The notes under the pieces were generated by a model, which had not been told where the DNA came from, ran no database searches, and saw only the letters and a list, made by a program, of their open reading frames with translations. Both the position numbers and the translations under genes were made by a program. A stretch of DNA of 64,000 nt from NCBI RefSeq assembly GCF_009727055.1, contig NC_052351.1:7860137-7924136 (forward strand), read 5' to 3'. Position 1 is the stretch's first letter; each line of letters begins with the position of its first letter. The stretch is from Benincasa hispida. Its lineage: Eukaryota; Streptophyta; Magnoliopsida; Cucurbitales; Cucurbitaceae. Shown one piece after another: positions 43,984 to 56,736 of this stretch.

Positions 43984-46523
43984 ATGGATACCAAGAGGCA
44001 TGGCAAGCACTTGAGATCAGACACCATTACTACTACTGAAAATTCTGAAGTGAAACTGTTCTCTGTAGGAGAAACTGAAAATAGTGGCAATCTTGAATTT
44101 TCTAGTCCATCAGGTAAGCCCTTGGAAAACAAGGAGGAACAATCACATGGAGAGTGCACGAAAGTTGAATCACGGAAATGTCTGAAGGACAAGGAGACAG
44201 AAGATCAAGAACTTACTGTGGGTGATAAGGATGTAGAGGCTTTGAGAAATAATTTACCTAAAGATTTTGGTGGCTCAAATTATAAGAAGGTTCTATTATG
44301 CAATAGTGAGGTTATGGATGCTGAAGCCACCAATGGATCAAGTGTCACCTTAGGGGATTCGGACATTGGATCAAAAAATCACTCGGTTGGACGGAGTATT
44401 GGTACTACAAATCCTGAGAGAGAGAGTAAGCAAACGAACATGGAACTAGAGAATGGAGAAAACCAAATGGCATCAAGGTACTGATGATGGTGGTTCAACA
44501 ACTTCCTTTATTACTTGTCAAAGTACCATCTTAACAATTGTGTTAAAAGAAAAAAAGCCACCATACAATCATCTTTTGCAGCTAATGCATAGTGGTTATT
44601 TTATTACCTTGTCAAATGTCAGGGATAGTTCTTAAAATAGCTCTTCCTAACTATTAGAATTTCCAGATCAGCTGCTTCAAAAAAGAGGTCAAGAAGTTTG
44701 TCCCCCGTTGCTGATGTTAATGGTGAAGAAAAACACCCTGCTGCAGCTATCTGTGACTTCTATGCTAAAGGCTGGTGCATAAAAGGTAGCTCTTGCAGCT
44801 TTCTGCATATAAAAAAGAATGCATACAGTAGTGACCAGCATTCTGAGGATCGTGCTGATGCTTCAAATTTGAAAAAACAAGCTCAGCTCAATGAAGGTGA
44901 GATAAAGTAAGTTATGCAGATGTCGGAAATTCCTTCTCTAGCATCAAATTCTAATAGTACTTTCGAATGGCACAGGTTTGCAATACAGTGCAGACGTGTT
45001 GAAATCACCAGTTGTTCATCATCCACCGAATTCTTCTCTTCTAAAGGACTCTTCACTTTCTCTGAAATTTGGTCTTTCTTCAGAAAGAACTTTACCAAGG
45101 GACTTCTCCAAAAGCCAAGGATGGGATGGGTTGCATGAGAAAAACAAAATTTTATTGCATCAGAGGGAGGATTCACTTTTGGGTGCACTTCCTGATTGCC
45201 AGAAATTGCCTTCTACTAGTTTTGGTGCATCGTTTCCCCTTAGTAGAGGTCTTTCTGCATCAAGGCATGGGTTGCCTCCTGAGTTTGGACTTTCTGCAGA
45301 TGGCTTCACCAAATTGGGTGTCATGGAGGAACCCGCTAATGTTGCATGTCCACGTTTGCTGAACAATCACCTTCCAAGGGGTGGTATTTTATCTTCACGT
45401 TTCACTACCTCTAATGCTTCTTCTTTGCCTTTTACATCTTCCTCAAATGCAAGCCTCCTCGGTGCTCATAAGATGTCCATTATGGACAGAGAACATCATG
45501 TTTCTACGCTGGCCTCGTTGATGAGAAGTTCTCCCTTTTCTGCCTCCGGATCAGATAATTCATTAACTAATGGGTCAATGAATTCTTCAGAATTCAAAAT
45601 GAAATATTCTTCGGACGATTGGGAACCATCTATACCTTTTAGACCATCCTTTTTTATTCCTTCAATAACTACGGTAAGCCAGTATGATCCTTTCTTGGAT
45701 AGCATTGAGGTACCGAGAATAGTGGGTGGTTCTTATAATGTTTCTCTTGATCGTCAAGGACATGAAGAAGCATCACCTCTTAGAACTTTACGGAGGGCAT
45801 CGGGTAATTTTATGGTTCCTGGGAGTTCAAAGCCGGAATCTAATGATGATACAAGTTCTTTATCCTCTCATAATAAAACTGAGGAGAAGAATGAAAAAAT
45901 TGGGCATCTACAAGGCAAAGATTCACTTTTGTTAGAAGCAGAAATACGGGGATCTTTTGGTATTGATGGCCGTAATGGTTCTAGGACAAGAGAGGATGAT
46001 CACATGGGTGTCACCCGTGAAAAAAATGTTACCAAAAAGAAGGATGGTGAACTAAAGCTTCCAAATATTTCATTACATGAAAAGGACTCTGAAGCCGATA
46101 GTGATAGACAACTTGGTGATATGGATGGTAAGCATCTCATGGATGGAAATGTGCCCAAAGAATCAAAAGCAACTAGGCACTTCCGATCTGCTCTCATAGA
46201 ATTGGTGAAACAAATATTGAAACCTAAGTGGCGTGAGGGACGTCTCAAAAAGGATGTACATAACACTGTTGTTAAGAAGACACTTGATAAGGTTCTAGGT
46301 GCTCTTCAATCTCACCAAGTTCCAACTACTGTGGAATCGGTTAAGCAGTATCTTTCTTCATCTCGTCCGAAGATCGAGAAGCTTGTTGAGGTAGGTATCT
46401 TTGTTAGAAAGATGAGTATACTCTGAATGATGTAGATTGTGGGCTCTACATAGAATCTTTGTCTTACTGACAATGATCAACATTTATATGCAGGGATATG
46501 TTAGTAAATATGGAAAGTCTTGA
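43984..46523 (+). CDS. FES1: CCCH zinc-finger protein, FRIGIDA-ESSENTIAL 1-like
   Basis: The model joins 43984-44477, 44667-44896, 44976-46390 and 46494-46523 (722 residues). All junctions are GT-AG and keep the frame. For exon 2 the donor at 44897 is chosen because the stronger-looking 44907 donor breaks the frame. The N-terminal exon is acidic and Ser/Glu-rich. A single zinc finger of C-X7-C-X5-C-X3-H type lies at about residues 192-210 (CDFYAKGWCIKGSSCSFLH). A long disordered Ser-rich middle follows. The conserved C-terminal block (FRSALIELVKQILKPKW, then HQVPTTVESVKQYLS, then a KLVEGYVSKYGKS end) is shared with plant FES1 and C3H38-type proteins. In Arabidopsis FES1 acts in the nuclear FRIGIDA complex that activates FLC; that role here is inference. 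The start is the first Met after an acceptor at 43955. C3H38-like identity is the main alternative. Confidence 0.8.
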
Positions 46524-48271
46524 GATGGCAGGCTAGCGCTTTTTTTTTTTTGGTAAGTTTCCTAAGGATTCTACAATTTAGAAGCCTTGAAGAGTTTGTC
46601 AAAGGTTGTTTTACAATCTTGATTATTGGAAACTTGAAACTAGTTGTGATGGTTGCTATTTAATGCATTGTGATATTTTCTTTTCATAAGCATCTTTTCT
46701 CCCCTCATTTTGTTCTGCTTAATTCTTCTTGCTAGTTCTATCAGAAAAGAACTCTTTATCATCATCTAAACTGTAAATCTGCTCTTGATTGTAAATAATA
46801 ATGCCCATCCTTCATTTATTCAGGTGACATTGTCCCCTCAAATCAAATAAAATAATAGTAATAAATATAAACTTAAAAATAAAAAATTAATAAATTTCTA
46901 GTTCAATAACTTCCAACTTGATTTATTCTAGCTTTTACTGATTTTTCTAATATTATTTTCATGTAAGCAGTGGGGAATGGTGTAGACCTGTTGAAATTTA
47001 TACATTCGTGCTATATGTGATTAACAACTATAGATCAAATCACCTTTTTGGGCTCGTTTTGGTGTCTTTGTTCTAATTGATTTTTATAATTATGCAATTT
47101 TCTTTTCTTTGTTCTTGTTCTTTATCCTTCCCCTTTTCCTTTTCTTTAAGCCAATTGGTGTAACATTTTTAAGCTCCTTCTATTTTGGATAAACTAATGC
47201 CATATCTTCTATGTCTATATCTGTTTTTGTTGGTTAATGAAGTCTCTCGTTCTCCATTGAAAGACAAGGATAGATGATTTTCTGTTATTAGACGCAGTGC
47301 TTCTGAGCCAGTTTTTAGAAGGTTAGCAAAGTCATCTCGTTATGAATAGTTTCCGTATCTAATTTCAGCTATGTTATTCTTATTGATATCTGGGCTTGCT
47401 CAAATTTTGAAATAAAATATATTCAAGAGAAATTTGATAGGAACCTAAACACAATCAACGTAAACTTACAAGATAGCCAAGTAATTCGAGGAACTTGGAC
47501 TCTCACCTCTTGAAATCTCTCTCAATCCCTAAATCAGTCAGCCAAAATATTGTCTAGCTTCTCATTTTTCCCAGTCTCTATTTGTAACCAAATATCATAA
47601 CCTCCCTAACTAATTACTAACATACCCTTAATATCCTAACAACACCGCCATACCATTCAATCAAAATTAATTTTTTTTTTGGCTAAAATATTAATTTTGA
47701 GTCCCTCAGCGATGCCTGTCTTATTGTTAATTAATAATTATATAATAAAATCTTGATTTGTTATGAAACATAAGGCTTTAGGCACCTATACACATATCTG
47801 GATGAAAAATAACAACTTTCATTGAAAGAATACACAAGTGCAGGTGGAGCCCATAAAAAAGGAGCCGGAAAAAAGTTACAAAAAGGGCTTAAGTCCAAAA
47901 TGATATCTATGATCTTGGACTGGTTAGAAATCAAAGAGGCATTGAAGATAGGGAATGGGAGAGTGCCATTGGCGAACTCAAAAGCCATTCCTACCAACCA
48001 CGAAACCTTTGTCAAAATCAGATTGAGAAGCTTGCTTGAGCGGTCAACTAATGCGTTTGCTAGAAGCCCAAGTAAGGGGGAAGGATCACCTTGATAAATA
48101 TCCCCAGAAGATATATAATTCCCTTGTCCTACAATTGAGTAAGAAGGAGAAATTTGTAGAAGCAATGCTGCTCCTGTTCCACGATTTCAATCTAGAGCGA
48201 AAGTTCTTAGCCTTGAGAACAGCTAGAAGGAAATTTCAATCAACCCTCTCAGAAGATCTAGCTTAGATGCT
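46524..48271. other. Downstream flank of the CCCH gene and intergenic DNA
   Basis: Presumed 3' UTR and then intergenic. At 47800-48270 short frames and a string whose reverse complement contains CTTGTGTATTCTTTCA suggest the 3' end of a LINE in minus orientation; the same string occurs on + near 51370. No other gene is seen. Confidence 0.45.
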
Positions 48272-48276
48272 AGCCT

Positions 48277-50506
48277 TGTCACATCCCCTCCCAAGCTCAC
48301 CTCTCAAGCCTAAAAGGAGACGTGAGGGCGACAGATACCACCCTTTTGTGATACCTACTGCCCATCTCTTACATGTTTTGCTTAGTAAACTTACAGCCAA
48401 AAAAATATAACAATAAATCTTTGGCTTAACTTCTTTTATTACATACAGCATAAAGTTTACAAGCCCTCAAACTCAACTTAACAGTTCCAAACTCTTAGTT
48501 ATAGAAACTCATAATAACAAACTTAAGTCCGAAAGTGTGGCTGTAGTATAGCAGACCTTAACCTCAAGTGGCATCCTGAAACTCCTCTCTTTCGTTACCC
48601 GGGGGCGGGGGGATAAAACATTTGGAAAACATGAGCTGGGAAGCTTAGTGAGTGGTATGTTGTATACAAAAATAGGTTTTGCTTTTGAAATTCATTTTGA
48701 AAACGTTTGCACAGACAAACAGTCATAAAACAATATAAGAATATAAAAACGTAACCATCCCAGTTTGGTAACTGAGATACACTGGCATGATCATATGTTT
48801 TTCGAAGATGAATCATGTCAACCAAATACAAGACCGAGGAAACAAGTCTAGTACCTAATAAAACCCGCCAAATGTGCACATGTCGACAATATCCCACTAG
48901 ACATACTCGGCTTACCATGGACATGAAAACAGACTTCGGATAGCCTCAGGATAATTGTGGACGCATGGTGACCTTCCTCAGCACCTGTTGGAGGCATGGT
49001 TGCATCAACAGACTAGTTGGGCGCATGGTCCACCCTCTTAGACGTAGCATGCCTTCTCAACTCAACTTCAGACTCCATTGGTGCATGGCATCATGACCAA
49101 CGCATAGGCATACCCTTATTAACGCATGGCCTCTCCCTAAAACTCTAATTCTCTCTAGCTCTCTCTTTTTGAGTCTCCTTTGAGAGAATTTGAGTTGTGA
49201 GCTAAAACGAAGCTCTATCGGAGTATTTATAGGCCCTCCAGAGTGTCCTTGTCATCCTTCCTATGCCATCAATGCATGACACCTCCCCTCTTGAGTGTCT
49301 TCACCACGTTGAGCCACCACCTACTTGCATACGAGCTTGAGGTGTCTTCACCGTGCATAGTCCAACGCATAGCTCCTCTTTGAGCTGTCATTCCGACCTT
49401 TTGCATGTCCTACTATGCGTTCACCTCATCCTTGACTCGGCCAAGACTTCACTTGGTTGAGCCACGTATCCCACATTGTTGTCAATCCGACCTTGCTCTC
49501 CAAGTTCTCAAGTTAACGCATGTTGTGTAACCTATGTTGGGTGCATGGTTGCTTCACCAACCACCCGATATGCATCCAACATCTCCTTCCTATGCGCCCA
49601 TATAGTGTGTCAACGCATGGTTCCCTAATTATGCTCCTAATTCACCTTTCATCTTATAGCATAGTTTCTTCCTTTGGTTCATAACTAGGGTATGTGTCCA
49701 TTCCACACCTTTCCTTTAGGTATGCGTCCAATTAGGTTTCTTGGCTTCCTTGTTGTATCTCTTTTCCTAAAGGTTTGTCTTGTGCTTCCAACTTGCTCGT
49801 CATAGACCCAAAATGGAATCCACAAAATCCCCTATGCGCCAAACCCTAGTTTTATGCGCCCAACCTTAACTTTATGTGCCAATCCTTCCTTTACTTCCTT
49901 CTTCCTTGGTTTCTATCTCCTTCTTAAAGCATAGCTTTCTTGTTCACACTCAAAGACATAGCCATGTGTCATCTTTGCCTAACTTTTCCTCCAAGCATGC
50001 GCCCATAGGGCCATCTCTACGCCCGACACTATATTCTTTAGGGTTTCCTCCACTTGAAGTGTCCTATGTTGTCCTACACTTAGCCAAAATCTCTCCCTTG
50101 AATACCCTATGCACCCATCATGCTTTCACTTGCACAATCTCCTTTGTTCGTAGCGTAGTCCCCAAGACTCGTAGCATAATCTTATAGCTTAGCCTCCAAC
50201 ATCCCCTAAACATCCAAAGTTTGTCCAAAACCTCCCCTTGGATGCACCTATTATGCATCCATCATGCTATGGCTTGGTCAACTATGCTATGACCTACTTC
50301 CTCCACTACACCATGCGTTAAACTTAACCTAGATTCTCCATCCTCACCTATGCTAATTCTCATAGCATAGTTTGGACACTTAATTTTTTACTCCAAATTT
50401 CTAAGGCATAGTTTTAGGTACTTAGTAAACTTTCCCCTTCCAAGGCTTGAACTATAAGCTCTTCTCTCCTCCACCTAAGGAATCCTACGAAGGATCGGAT
50501 GTTACA
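48277..50506 (-). mobile_element. Family-T (chromovirus-type) solo LTR with TSD
   Basis: AGCCT flanks both sides (48272-48276 and 50507-50511). On the minus strand it starts TGTAACATCCGATCC and ends GGAGGGGATGTGACA, 2,230 bases. No internal region or second LTR is present, so it is a solo LTR. It is the intact reference for the family-T fragments at 17183, 21490 and 27687. Its many ATGCGT/ATGCAT words are LTR sequence, and frames of about 100 residues inside are chance frames. Confidence 0.85.
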
Positions 50507-50511
50507 AGCCT

Positions 50512-52970
50512 TTTCTTTTTTCTTGTCTTCCAATGTTAGAAGAATCTCATTACCACAAATATAGAATCAATAAAAATGGTTTCTAACTAACAAACTGCCA
50601 GAATCAATTATTTGTCTCTGACCAACAAAGGCAGCTTAATTAGGAGAGATTGTACCAGGCAAACAAGTCTTCACTCAACCTTTACATTAGATCCTTAGCT
50701 TCAATATTCTACCTGCAATTCGTTTAGGTTTGATCCCCTGCAACTGTGTTACCACTCTAGCAGTTGCATATATTTAGGTGGATACGATGGAAGAAAAGAG
50801 AAAACTATCATTTTTTTTTAGTTAGAAAAATTCTTCAATCCGTGTGGAAATGGGGAAGTTTTTTTGTTTTTCCTTTTTATTGATTGAATTTGAAGATGGT
50901 TTTCGGGTCCCCAATCTAAGCTTGTGAAATGATCCAGTAGGTTGGTAGAACGGAACAGGACGAGTGGTCAGTGGAGTTTACTGAAGGGATAATAATGTAA
51001 TATATGTTGGTTATCACTCTACCTATTGGAAGAGGATGTCTTGGCAAAATCTTCTTCTTTCGGGATTTAATCTTATAACCTTCGAGTGTCTTCAAAAATT
51101 TATTTGTGTCCCTCTAAAATTTTACATAGGGAAATAAAAGGCTAAGGTTATTGCTGTGAACATGATATGCTCCATTAGTTGTCAACTATGTCGAATGAAT
51201 TCTCCTCCATCCCTGTTTTGATGAGAATGGATTGTTTTTGTGTTAGGCTGAGATTTGTGCTATTTTGAAAATATGTGGGGGTAAAAAAAAATATATATAT
51301 ATCCGAGGATGTTTGGATTCTCTGTTTCTCTGGAGCCCATTCAAGTAGTTGGCTCCCTTTTGTATACTTGTGTATTCTTTCATTTTTTGCTTAATAAGGC
51401 CAGGTTTTTCATTTTCATTTTTTTATTTTTTTAATAAAAGTCCTCGACTTCTAGAGAAATACTGGCTATAAGGTCTTATGGCGATCCTATTGGTAAAGCT
51501 ATATTATTTTCTACGGATGGAATCTTTCATGGAGAGGAGAAAAAGTTGGAAATAGTGCACTTTGCAAAACAAAAGTAATTGGGATTTGAAAGAAGATGCA
51601 AACATTATGTTACCTCTTCGAATATTAGATGACCTCGTAGACAAAATTTATTATAACTTTATCAATTTATGTTCTAATCAGTGCAGATTATTATGTTCAA
51701 TTGTTCACAATATGGTTATACTTTTAGCCTTTCCATTGAAGAAGAATGCTATTAGATTTAGGGGGACTGAACTGAAAGCATTTGACTAATAGATTAGACA
51801 TGTCATGTAAATTAGTTATCAGCATTGCTCTTAGGGGCAAAAGGTTGTAACTTGTAAGGATAAGGTAAGAGAGAGCTCAGAGCATCGAATCAATGAGTTA
51901 ATCCATGCCTTTTGGGCTTTGACTTTGGCTCATTTCTCTCTTTTTTTGTTTGCTTTACGGCACGTCACTTTGGTTTGTTCCCAGCTCACGGTTTTGTATA
52001 TTGTGATTTGGTTTCTTTATAAACTTCATCCCTCAGCCTTATCTGTTGCTGTGGCGACTACTTTCTGTCAAATGAACTGTTGTTGGAACGGGGCACAGGC
52101 ACATCATTAACAAATACAAATGCTTCAAAGAATTACAGGTGACTTCTTGTTTGTTAACTGTTAATATGCGATTTAGTGTTGGTTTGAAATGACTTTCGAA
52201 GTTTTGATCTTACTAGACCAGCTAAAAGCTTACTCCAATTGATTATGGCATGCTTTGAGCCTCGAAATATATATAATATAACCAAAAAAATTATTTAAGA
52301 CATGCCTTTCTATGCTAACGTGGCATTTGGTTATTGGGGAATGGATATTGTTATCATAGTCAGCATTTTCTTCACTTGCCAATATATCCAAGGTGGAGAA
52401 ATTAAATGTGAAATAAACATCCATTTTCCTTAAATGATTAATGGATTTAGATGGTGAAATTCATCAACCATATTATATTTATGGAACCCCTAAACCTTAA
52501 AGAATAATCCAACTTCCATTCCACCCAAGCAAAGTCTAGATTCTTCCAGGGGCATCTTATTATCATCATGGTACGTTACGTTTAATTTATATCCATAGAC
52601 AATTTAAAACAAAATCTGGGCCGTTGATAGTTGAAGAACAAACAAAGTGAAGATGTACACGTGTGAGCTTTCAATTTGTGTTAAATCATGTGACCTTTGC
52701 ACTGAGAAATCGGACAAAACCTGTTTTTTTTAGTAATTTAATTATTATTTTTTAATAGGAGACATGATCCCACTTGTAAAGCAATCCATAACCTGCTCCG
52801 TATTCAAGTAGATATTTTTCCTTTTGTCACCATGTTTTCTGAGTCTTCATCCTTATCCATTTGACATGTTCTTTTTTATTTTTTTAATCCCATATTTGAT
52901 TAAAAAAAGGAACTTTTATAATGCTAGCGTAGAAGATTTCCTGATTAATTACAAATTTGGAGAAAGGTAG
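50512..52970. other. Intergenic DNA with a possible LINE 3' end
   Basis: No gene recognised. Near 51345-51400 the sequence TTGTATACTTGTGTATTCTTTCATTTTTT looks like the 3' tail of a plant L1-type LINE, related in reverse orientation to about 47800-47840. Short frames (75 residues at 51562; 63 at 51919) have no motif. Confidence 0.4.
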
Positions 52971-52974
52971 GAGA

Positions 52975-53226
52975 CGTTCGGGATAAGGAGTTGATTATTA
53001 TAGTCTTAAGTTATTATAGTTGGATCATAATAGTTTGTATTTGAGATGCAGACTATTTTAGTTTGAATTATAATAATGTGTTTGTGTGTAAATTATTTTA
53101 GTTTAAGAATGAAATAGTAAATATTGTAGCAAAGAATAAAAAAAATTATGAATAGTGTTGACTGTAGCTAATTGGGGACTACAAAAGATGATTATTATAG
53201 TCTTAGGATAGTCCTTGTCCGAAACG
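52975..53226. mobile_element. Small TIR element (MITE)
   Basis: The left end CGTTCGGGATAAGGAGTTG and the reverse complement of the right end CGTTTCGGACAAGGACTAT are alike. The inverted match resumes at TGATTATTATAGTCTTA versus ATGATTATTATAGTCTTAG. The interior is AT-rich and non-coding. The superfamily is uncertain. Confidence 0.55.
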
Positions 53227-53315
53227 ATCCCTTAGAGGTTAGTTTGGTGGTTTAAAAGTTAGATTTTATTAGATATAAAATTGAGGTGTTTTTAAATTTA
53301 GAAAATTGGGTAAAT

Positions 53316-53500
53316 TATTTATAAATATATAGTAAAATATCACTATATATCATAGACAGATCGCGATAGAAATCTATCAGTTTCTGATAGATGTCTATCG
53401 CGTTCTATTGTGCAGTAATAAATGTTTATCACGATCTAACTATTACGGATAGACAGTGTCATTTTACTATATTTGGAAATATTTTCAACACATTTAAAAC
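53316..53500. repeat. GATAGA/TCTATC hairpin repeat
   Basis: Contains a near-perfect hairpin at 53362-53402: a 19-base stem (CGCGATAGAAATCTATCAG) with one mismatch and a TTT loop. It is flanked by TATAGTAAAATATCACTAT on the left and TGTCATTTTACTATATTTGG on the right, themselves an imperfect inverted pair. This layout is that of a dispersed repeat I know from cucurbit sequences. Confidence 0.65.
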
Positions 53501-54324
53501 AATTATCCTATAAAATTTAATTAATCAATTATTAATTAAGTTTAAAACGTATTAAATGTGTTAGACTATTATTAGATACAAAATTAAAAGTTTAACTAAT
53601 CCGATGTTATTTTTATTAAACAAAATTATTGATACAGTATATTATATTATTACATTCTCGTACTTTGGAGTTTATTTTAGGAATTTCAAAAGTTCTATTT
53701 TCTACCTTTAAACTTTGAAATTCATTCCAAAAACATCCTTAGTTTTTTTTCCCTTTTGTCTTAATAAAGATATAATTGATGCAAAGATTATTGTGTAAAA
53801 ATTGAAAAACATGCCTGACAATATTTACAATATTTTGTAGCATTTGATATGTAGAAATTAACAATGCAAATGACTTTAACTATATATTTTTAAGATGAAA
53901 TAAATGGTAATAACAACATATTCTTTTTTATAATTGGAAATACTATCATATATGCCATTTAATTTTTACACATTAATTGCTACGTTGATTTCGTTTTTTA
54001 TGTTAATCAAGAAGATAAAATTTTGGAACAATTTATTTGGGAGTAAATTTCACATGGATAGTCTTGCATACGCCTTTTAATTTTTATATGGCAATTGCTA
54101 ATTCTTTATGGATGAAACATTCAACGTATCAGAATATATTTGGAAGATTTCCAAAAGTTTTAAGAGTGTTTTGTCTAATTAATCTATGGCATGTGTGATG
54201 CCTATAAAATTTATATATAGGAAAAAAGTTAAAAGAATTTAATTAATGAAAGTCTTATATTTTTAATTTGAATAGTTGCAATTATTTGAAGTAAAAAAAT
54301 AAAATAGAAAATGTGAACTTTTGG
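53501..54324. other. AT-rich intergenic DNA
   Basis: No gene or well-formed repeat is visible. Confidence 0.6.
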
Positions 54325-54520
54325 TTGAGTATGGGGGCGTTATAAAAGGTGCCTCAAGGTCGAGTATAGGTCTCACGGTGTGAATTTTTGGGGAAAATGT
54401 GATAAAAAAATGAAGTATCTTATATCCTATTTTCTTCACGTTGAATGCTTTAATAATATTTCACACTGAATGAAGTATCATATAACTCATTTTTTTCACA
54501 TTGAATGTTTAATACAATTA
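54325..54520. repeat. LTR-like dispersed repeat fragment (copy 2)
   Basis: GGTGCCTCAAGGTCGAGTA, then AGGTCTCACGGTGTGAA, then GGGGAAAATGTGA parallels 7255-7315. It is preceded by TATAAAAGG, which could be an LTR TATA box. A TGAATG(C/A)AGTATCATATAACTC-like direct repeat follows. No LTR ends were found. Confidence 0.45.
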
Positions 54521-55039
54521 ATTATTTTTACTAAGTTATTGTTTACTTTTGTCAATGTAACATTTATTTTGGATAATTAAATAATATTGATTATTGTTCA
54601 TTAAATGTTTTAATAAACTTTAATAAATCAATCATTGCATGCTTGTAACAAATCTAACTTTGACCTAAATAGTTTTACAATGCGCAAAATATGTATTTAT
54701 AAAAAATTATAAGGGCAAAGTAGGGACTCAAATATCCTCCTTCATAACTCAATTATATACACACCCTATAAATTGAGAATTTGGAATTTAGATATTTCAA
54801 AGGTTAGTGGTTCACTTTAAAGTATAATATAATATAAATAAATGGTTTAAAAAATATAGTTCATGTTGAGATTTGAAAGAAAAGATTTTAGTCAATGCTA
54901 ACCTGAACATATATTTCAATAGTAATTGATGTATATTTCTTCTATTAAAATCAGAGGATTAACCTTTATACTCTACATTTATAATACTGAAAGAAAAAGT
55001 AATTATCCTATAACGATCAAATTGAATAATCTTCTATTG

Positions 55040-55368
55040 GGCAAATATCAATTCATACTCTCGATTTTGAGTGTTATATCAATTTAAATCTTAAACTAAT
55101 AGTTATAATAATTTAAACACTGAACTTTTATTTGTATATCAATTCAAACACTGAACTTTTATGCGTATATCAATTTAAATCCTAACCTTTCATGAGTATG
55201 TTTATTTAAACACTAACTTTTAGATGGTTTAAATTGATAACTTATAAAATTTCAAGGTCTAAATTGTTATACTTGTAAAAATTTAGGATTTAAATTGATA
55301 CAACTATTAGTTTAGAGTTTAAATTAATAAAACCTCAAAGTTCATAGATGTAAATTGATATTTATCCT
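55040..55368. repeat. Inverted-repeat (foldback) MITE-like element
   Basis: The left half (CAAATATCAATT..., ATCAATTTAAAT.TTAAACTAATAGTT) and the reverse complement of the right half (TAAATATCAATTTACATC, AATTTAAACTCTAAACTAATAGTT, then ATCAATTTAAATCCTAAA) are related over about 150 bases on each side of 55210. There is no coding content. Confidence 0.65.
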
Positions 55369-55755
55369 AAAAATTACTTACGTGCATTTTGAGTTGAATA
55401 ACACTTGGGTGCACCTATCTTTATACATCTCTTTTCACCGCTCACATAAAACAAAATATTAAAATATTTCAAAAAAGGGAAAAAAGTAAAATTTATCACA
55501 TGACAACTTATGATTAGACAAGTTGGTGGAATGTACAGATATAGGTGTTACTCGCTCTATTTATTAATTTTTTATTAAATTTTATCTGTTATGTAGGTGA
55601 GGTGGACCGAAAAAATGGAAACATTGCTATAGGCTTCACCTAGTTACTGGATTCTCTTTTTTCTTTTACAAAATAAAAACAAGTCATTTTTTAAAAATAT
55701 ATTTATTACATGACAAAATTTTATTGAGCAATTGTCTTTTAGTTTGGTGTTGTGT

Positions 55756-55756
<1 letters not shown>

Positions 55757-55791
<35 letters not shown>

Positions 55792-55793
55792 AA
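55757..55793. promoter_or_regulatory. T28-A9 homopolymer junction upstream of the DRM1-like promoter
   Basis: Twenty-eight T residues run straight into nine A residues, about 50 bases before the TATA box. Poly(dA:dT) tracts disfavour nucleosomes, so a promoter-opening role is possible. The tract length is also the kind of place where assemblies err. Confidence 0.4.
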
Positions 55794-55841
55794 TTAATAA
55801 AAAAAAAAGGTTGGCCAAGACAGTTCGAGCAGTGAGAGGTC

Positions 55842-55851
55842 TATTTATAAA
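55842..55851 (+). promoter_or_regulatory. TATA box of the DRM1-like gene
   Basis: TATTTATAAA lies about 50 bases before the ATG at 55900, consistent with a transcription start around 55875 and a short 5' UTR. A TATA-type promoter suits a strongly regulated stress or hormone gene. Confidence 0.65.
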
Positions 55852-55899
55852 ACCATACACATGACCATAGAATTGGGCTTCTAAACAAAGTGATCAACA

Positions 55900-56736
55900 A
55901 TGGTTCTGCTTGAGAAGCTTTGGGATGATGTTGTGGCTGGACCTCAGCCTGACCGTGGCCTCGGCAAGCTAAGGAAAATCTCCACCAAGCCCTTAGTCCT
56001 TAAAGGTAAAACTCCCCCCTTTCTTCTTTTTTGATCACTTTCTTAATTTTTCTTTTCAATCTAATTTGTTGATTCTTTCTTTTGGTACAAATTCCTTGTT
56101 GTTGATTATATATATATATATGTTGTTACTCTTACTATGACAATTTTAGATTTGGAAGGAGAGGGAAGCAAATACCAGAGATCGATGTCCCTGCCAGCTA
56201 GTCCGGGAACACCCACTACACCGGTGACACCTACGACGCCGTTCACGGCGGCGCGTAAGGACAATGTTTGGAGGAGCGTCTTCAACCCTGGTAGAAACTT
56301 TGCAACCAAGACTATCGGTGCCGAAGTCTTCGACAAACCTCAACCCAACTCTCCAACTGTTTACGACTGGTATGTACCCCCACTTTCCACCCCTTTTTAC
56401 TGGGGCGATTATTATCCACGCGCCGCCTTGTATATATATATCAAAACTTTAAAAGAAAAGTTGTAAAGAATGGAAAATTGTAGTGATAGTGAAATGAAAT
56501 TAGATTCCGGGGCATTTTGTCCTCAATATTCCCAACAGTTGGTGGATGATAAAAAAAGATTCGAAATTTTGATTCTCCCGAACGACATCCAAGCCGTCAG
56601 ATCTGTTGACTTCGTCATGGTCCTGACATCCGAGGGCTTGGATGAGCCCTCTATTTTGTCCGATCAAACTGACATGAAACTGTTGTTTTGCGATTACAGG
56701 CTCTACAGCGGTGACACCAAGAGCCAGCACCGTTAA
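55900..56736 (+). CDS. DRM1: Dormancy-associated / auxin-repressed protein (DRM1/ARP family)
   Basis: The model joins 55900-56005, 56150-56369 and 56700-56736. All introns are GT-AG and the frame is continuous, giving 120 residues, the normal size for the family. The N-terminus MVLLEKLWDDVVAGPQPDRG, a Thr/Pro-rich middle (SPGTPTTPVTPTTP), the RKDNVWRSVFNPG block and the C-terminal DW-LYSGDTKSQHR are hallmark conserved segments, and nothing is missing. Family members are small, disordered proteins whose mRNA rises in dormant buds, sugar starvation or stress and falls with auxin; the molecular function is unknown. A TATA box lies at 55842. The start is the only Met giving the conserved N-terminus. 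The short last exon (37 bases) is typical. Confidence 0.95.
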
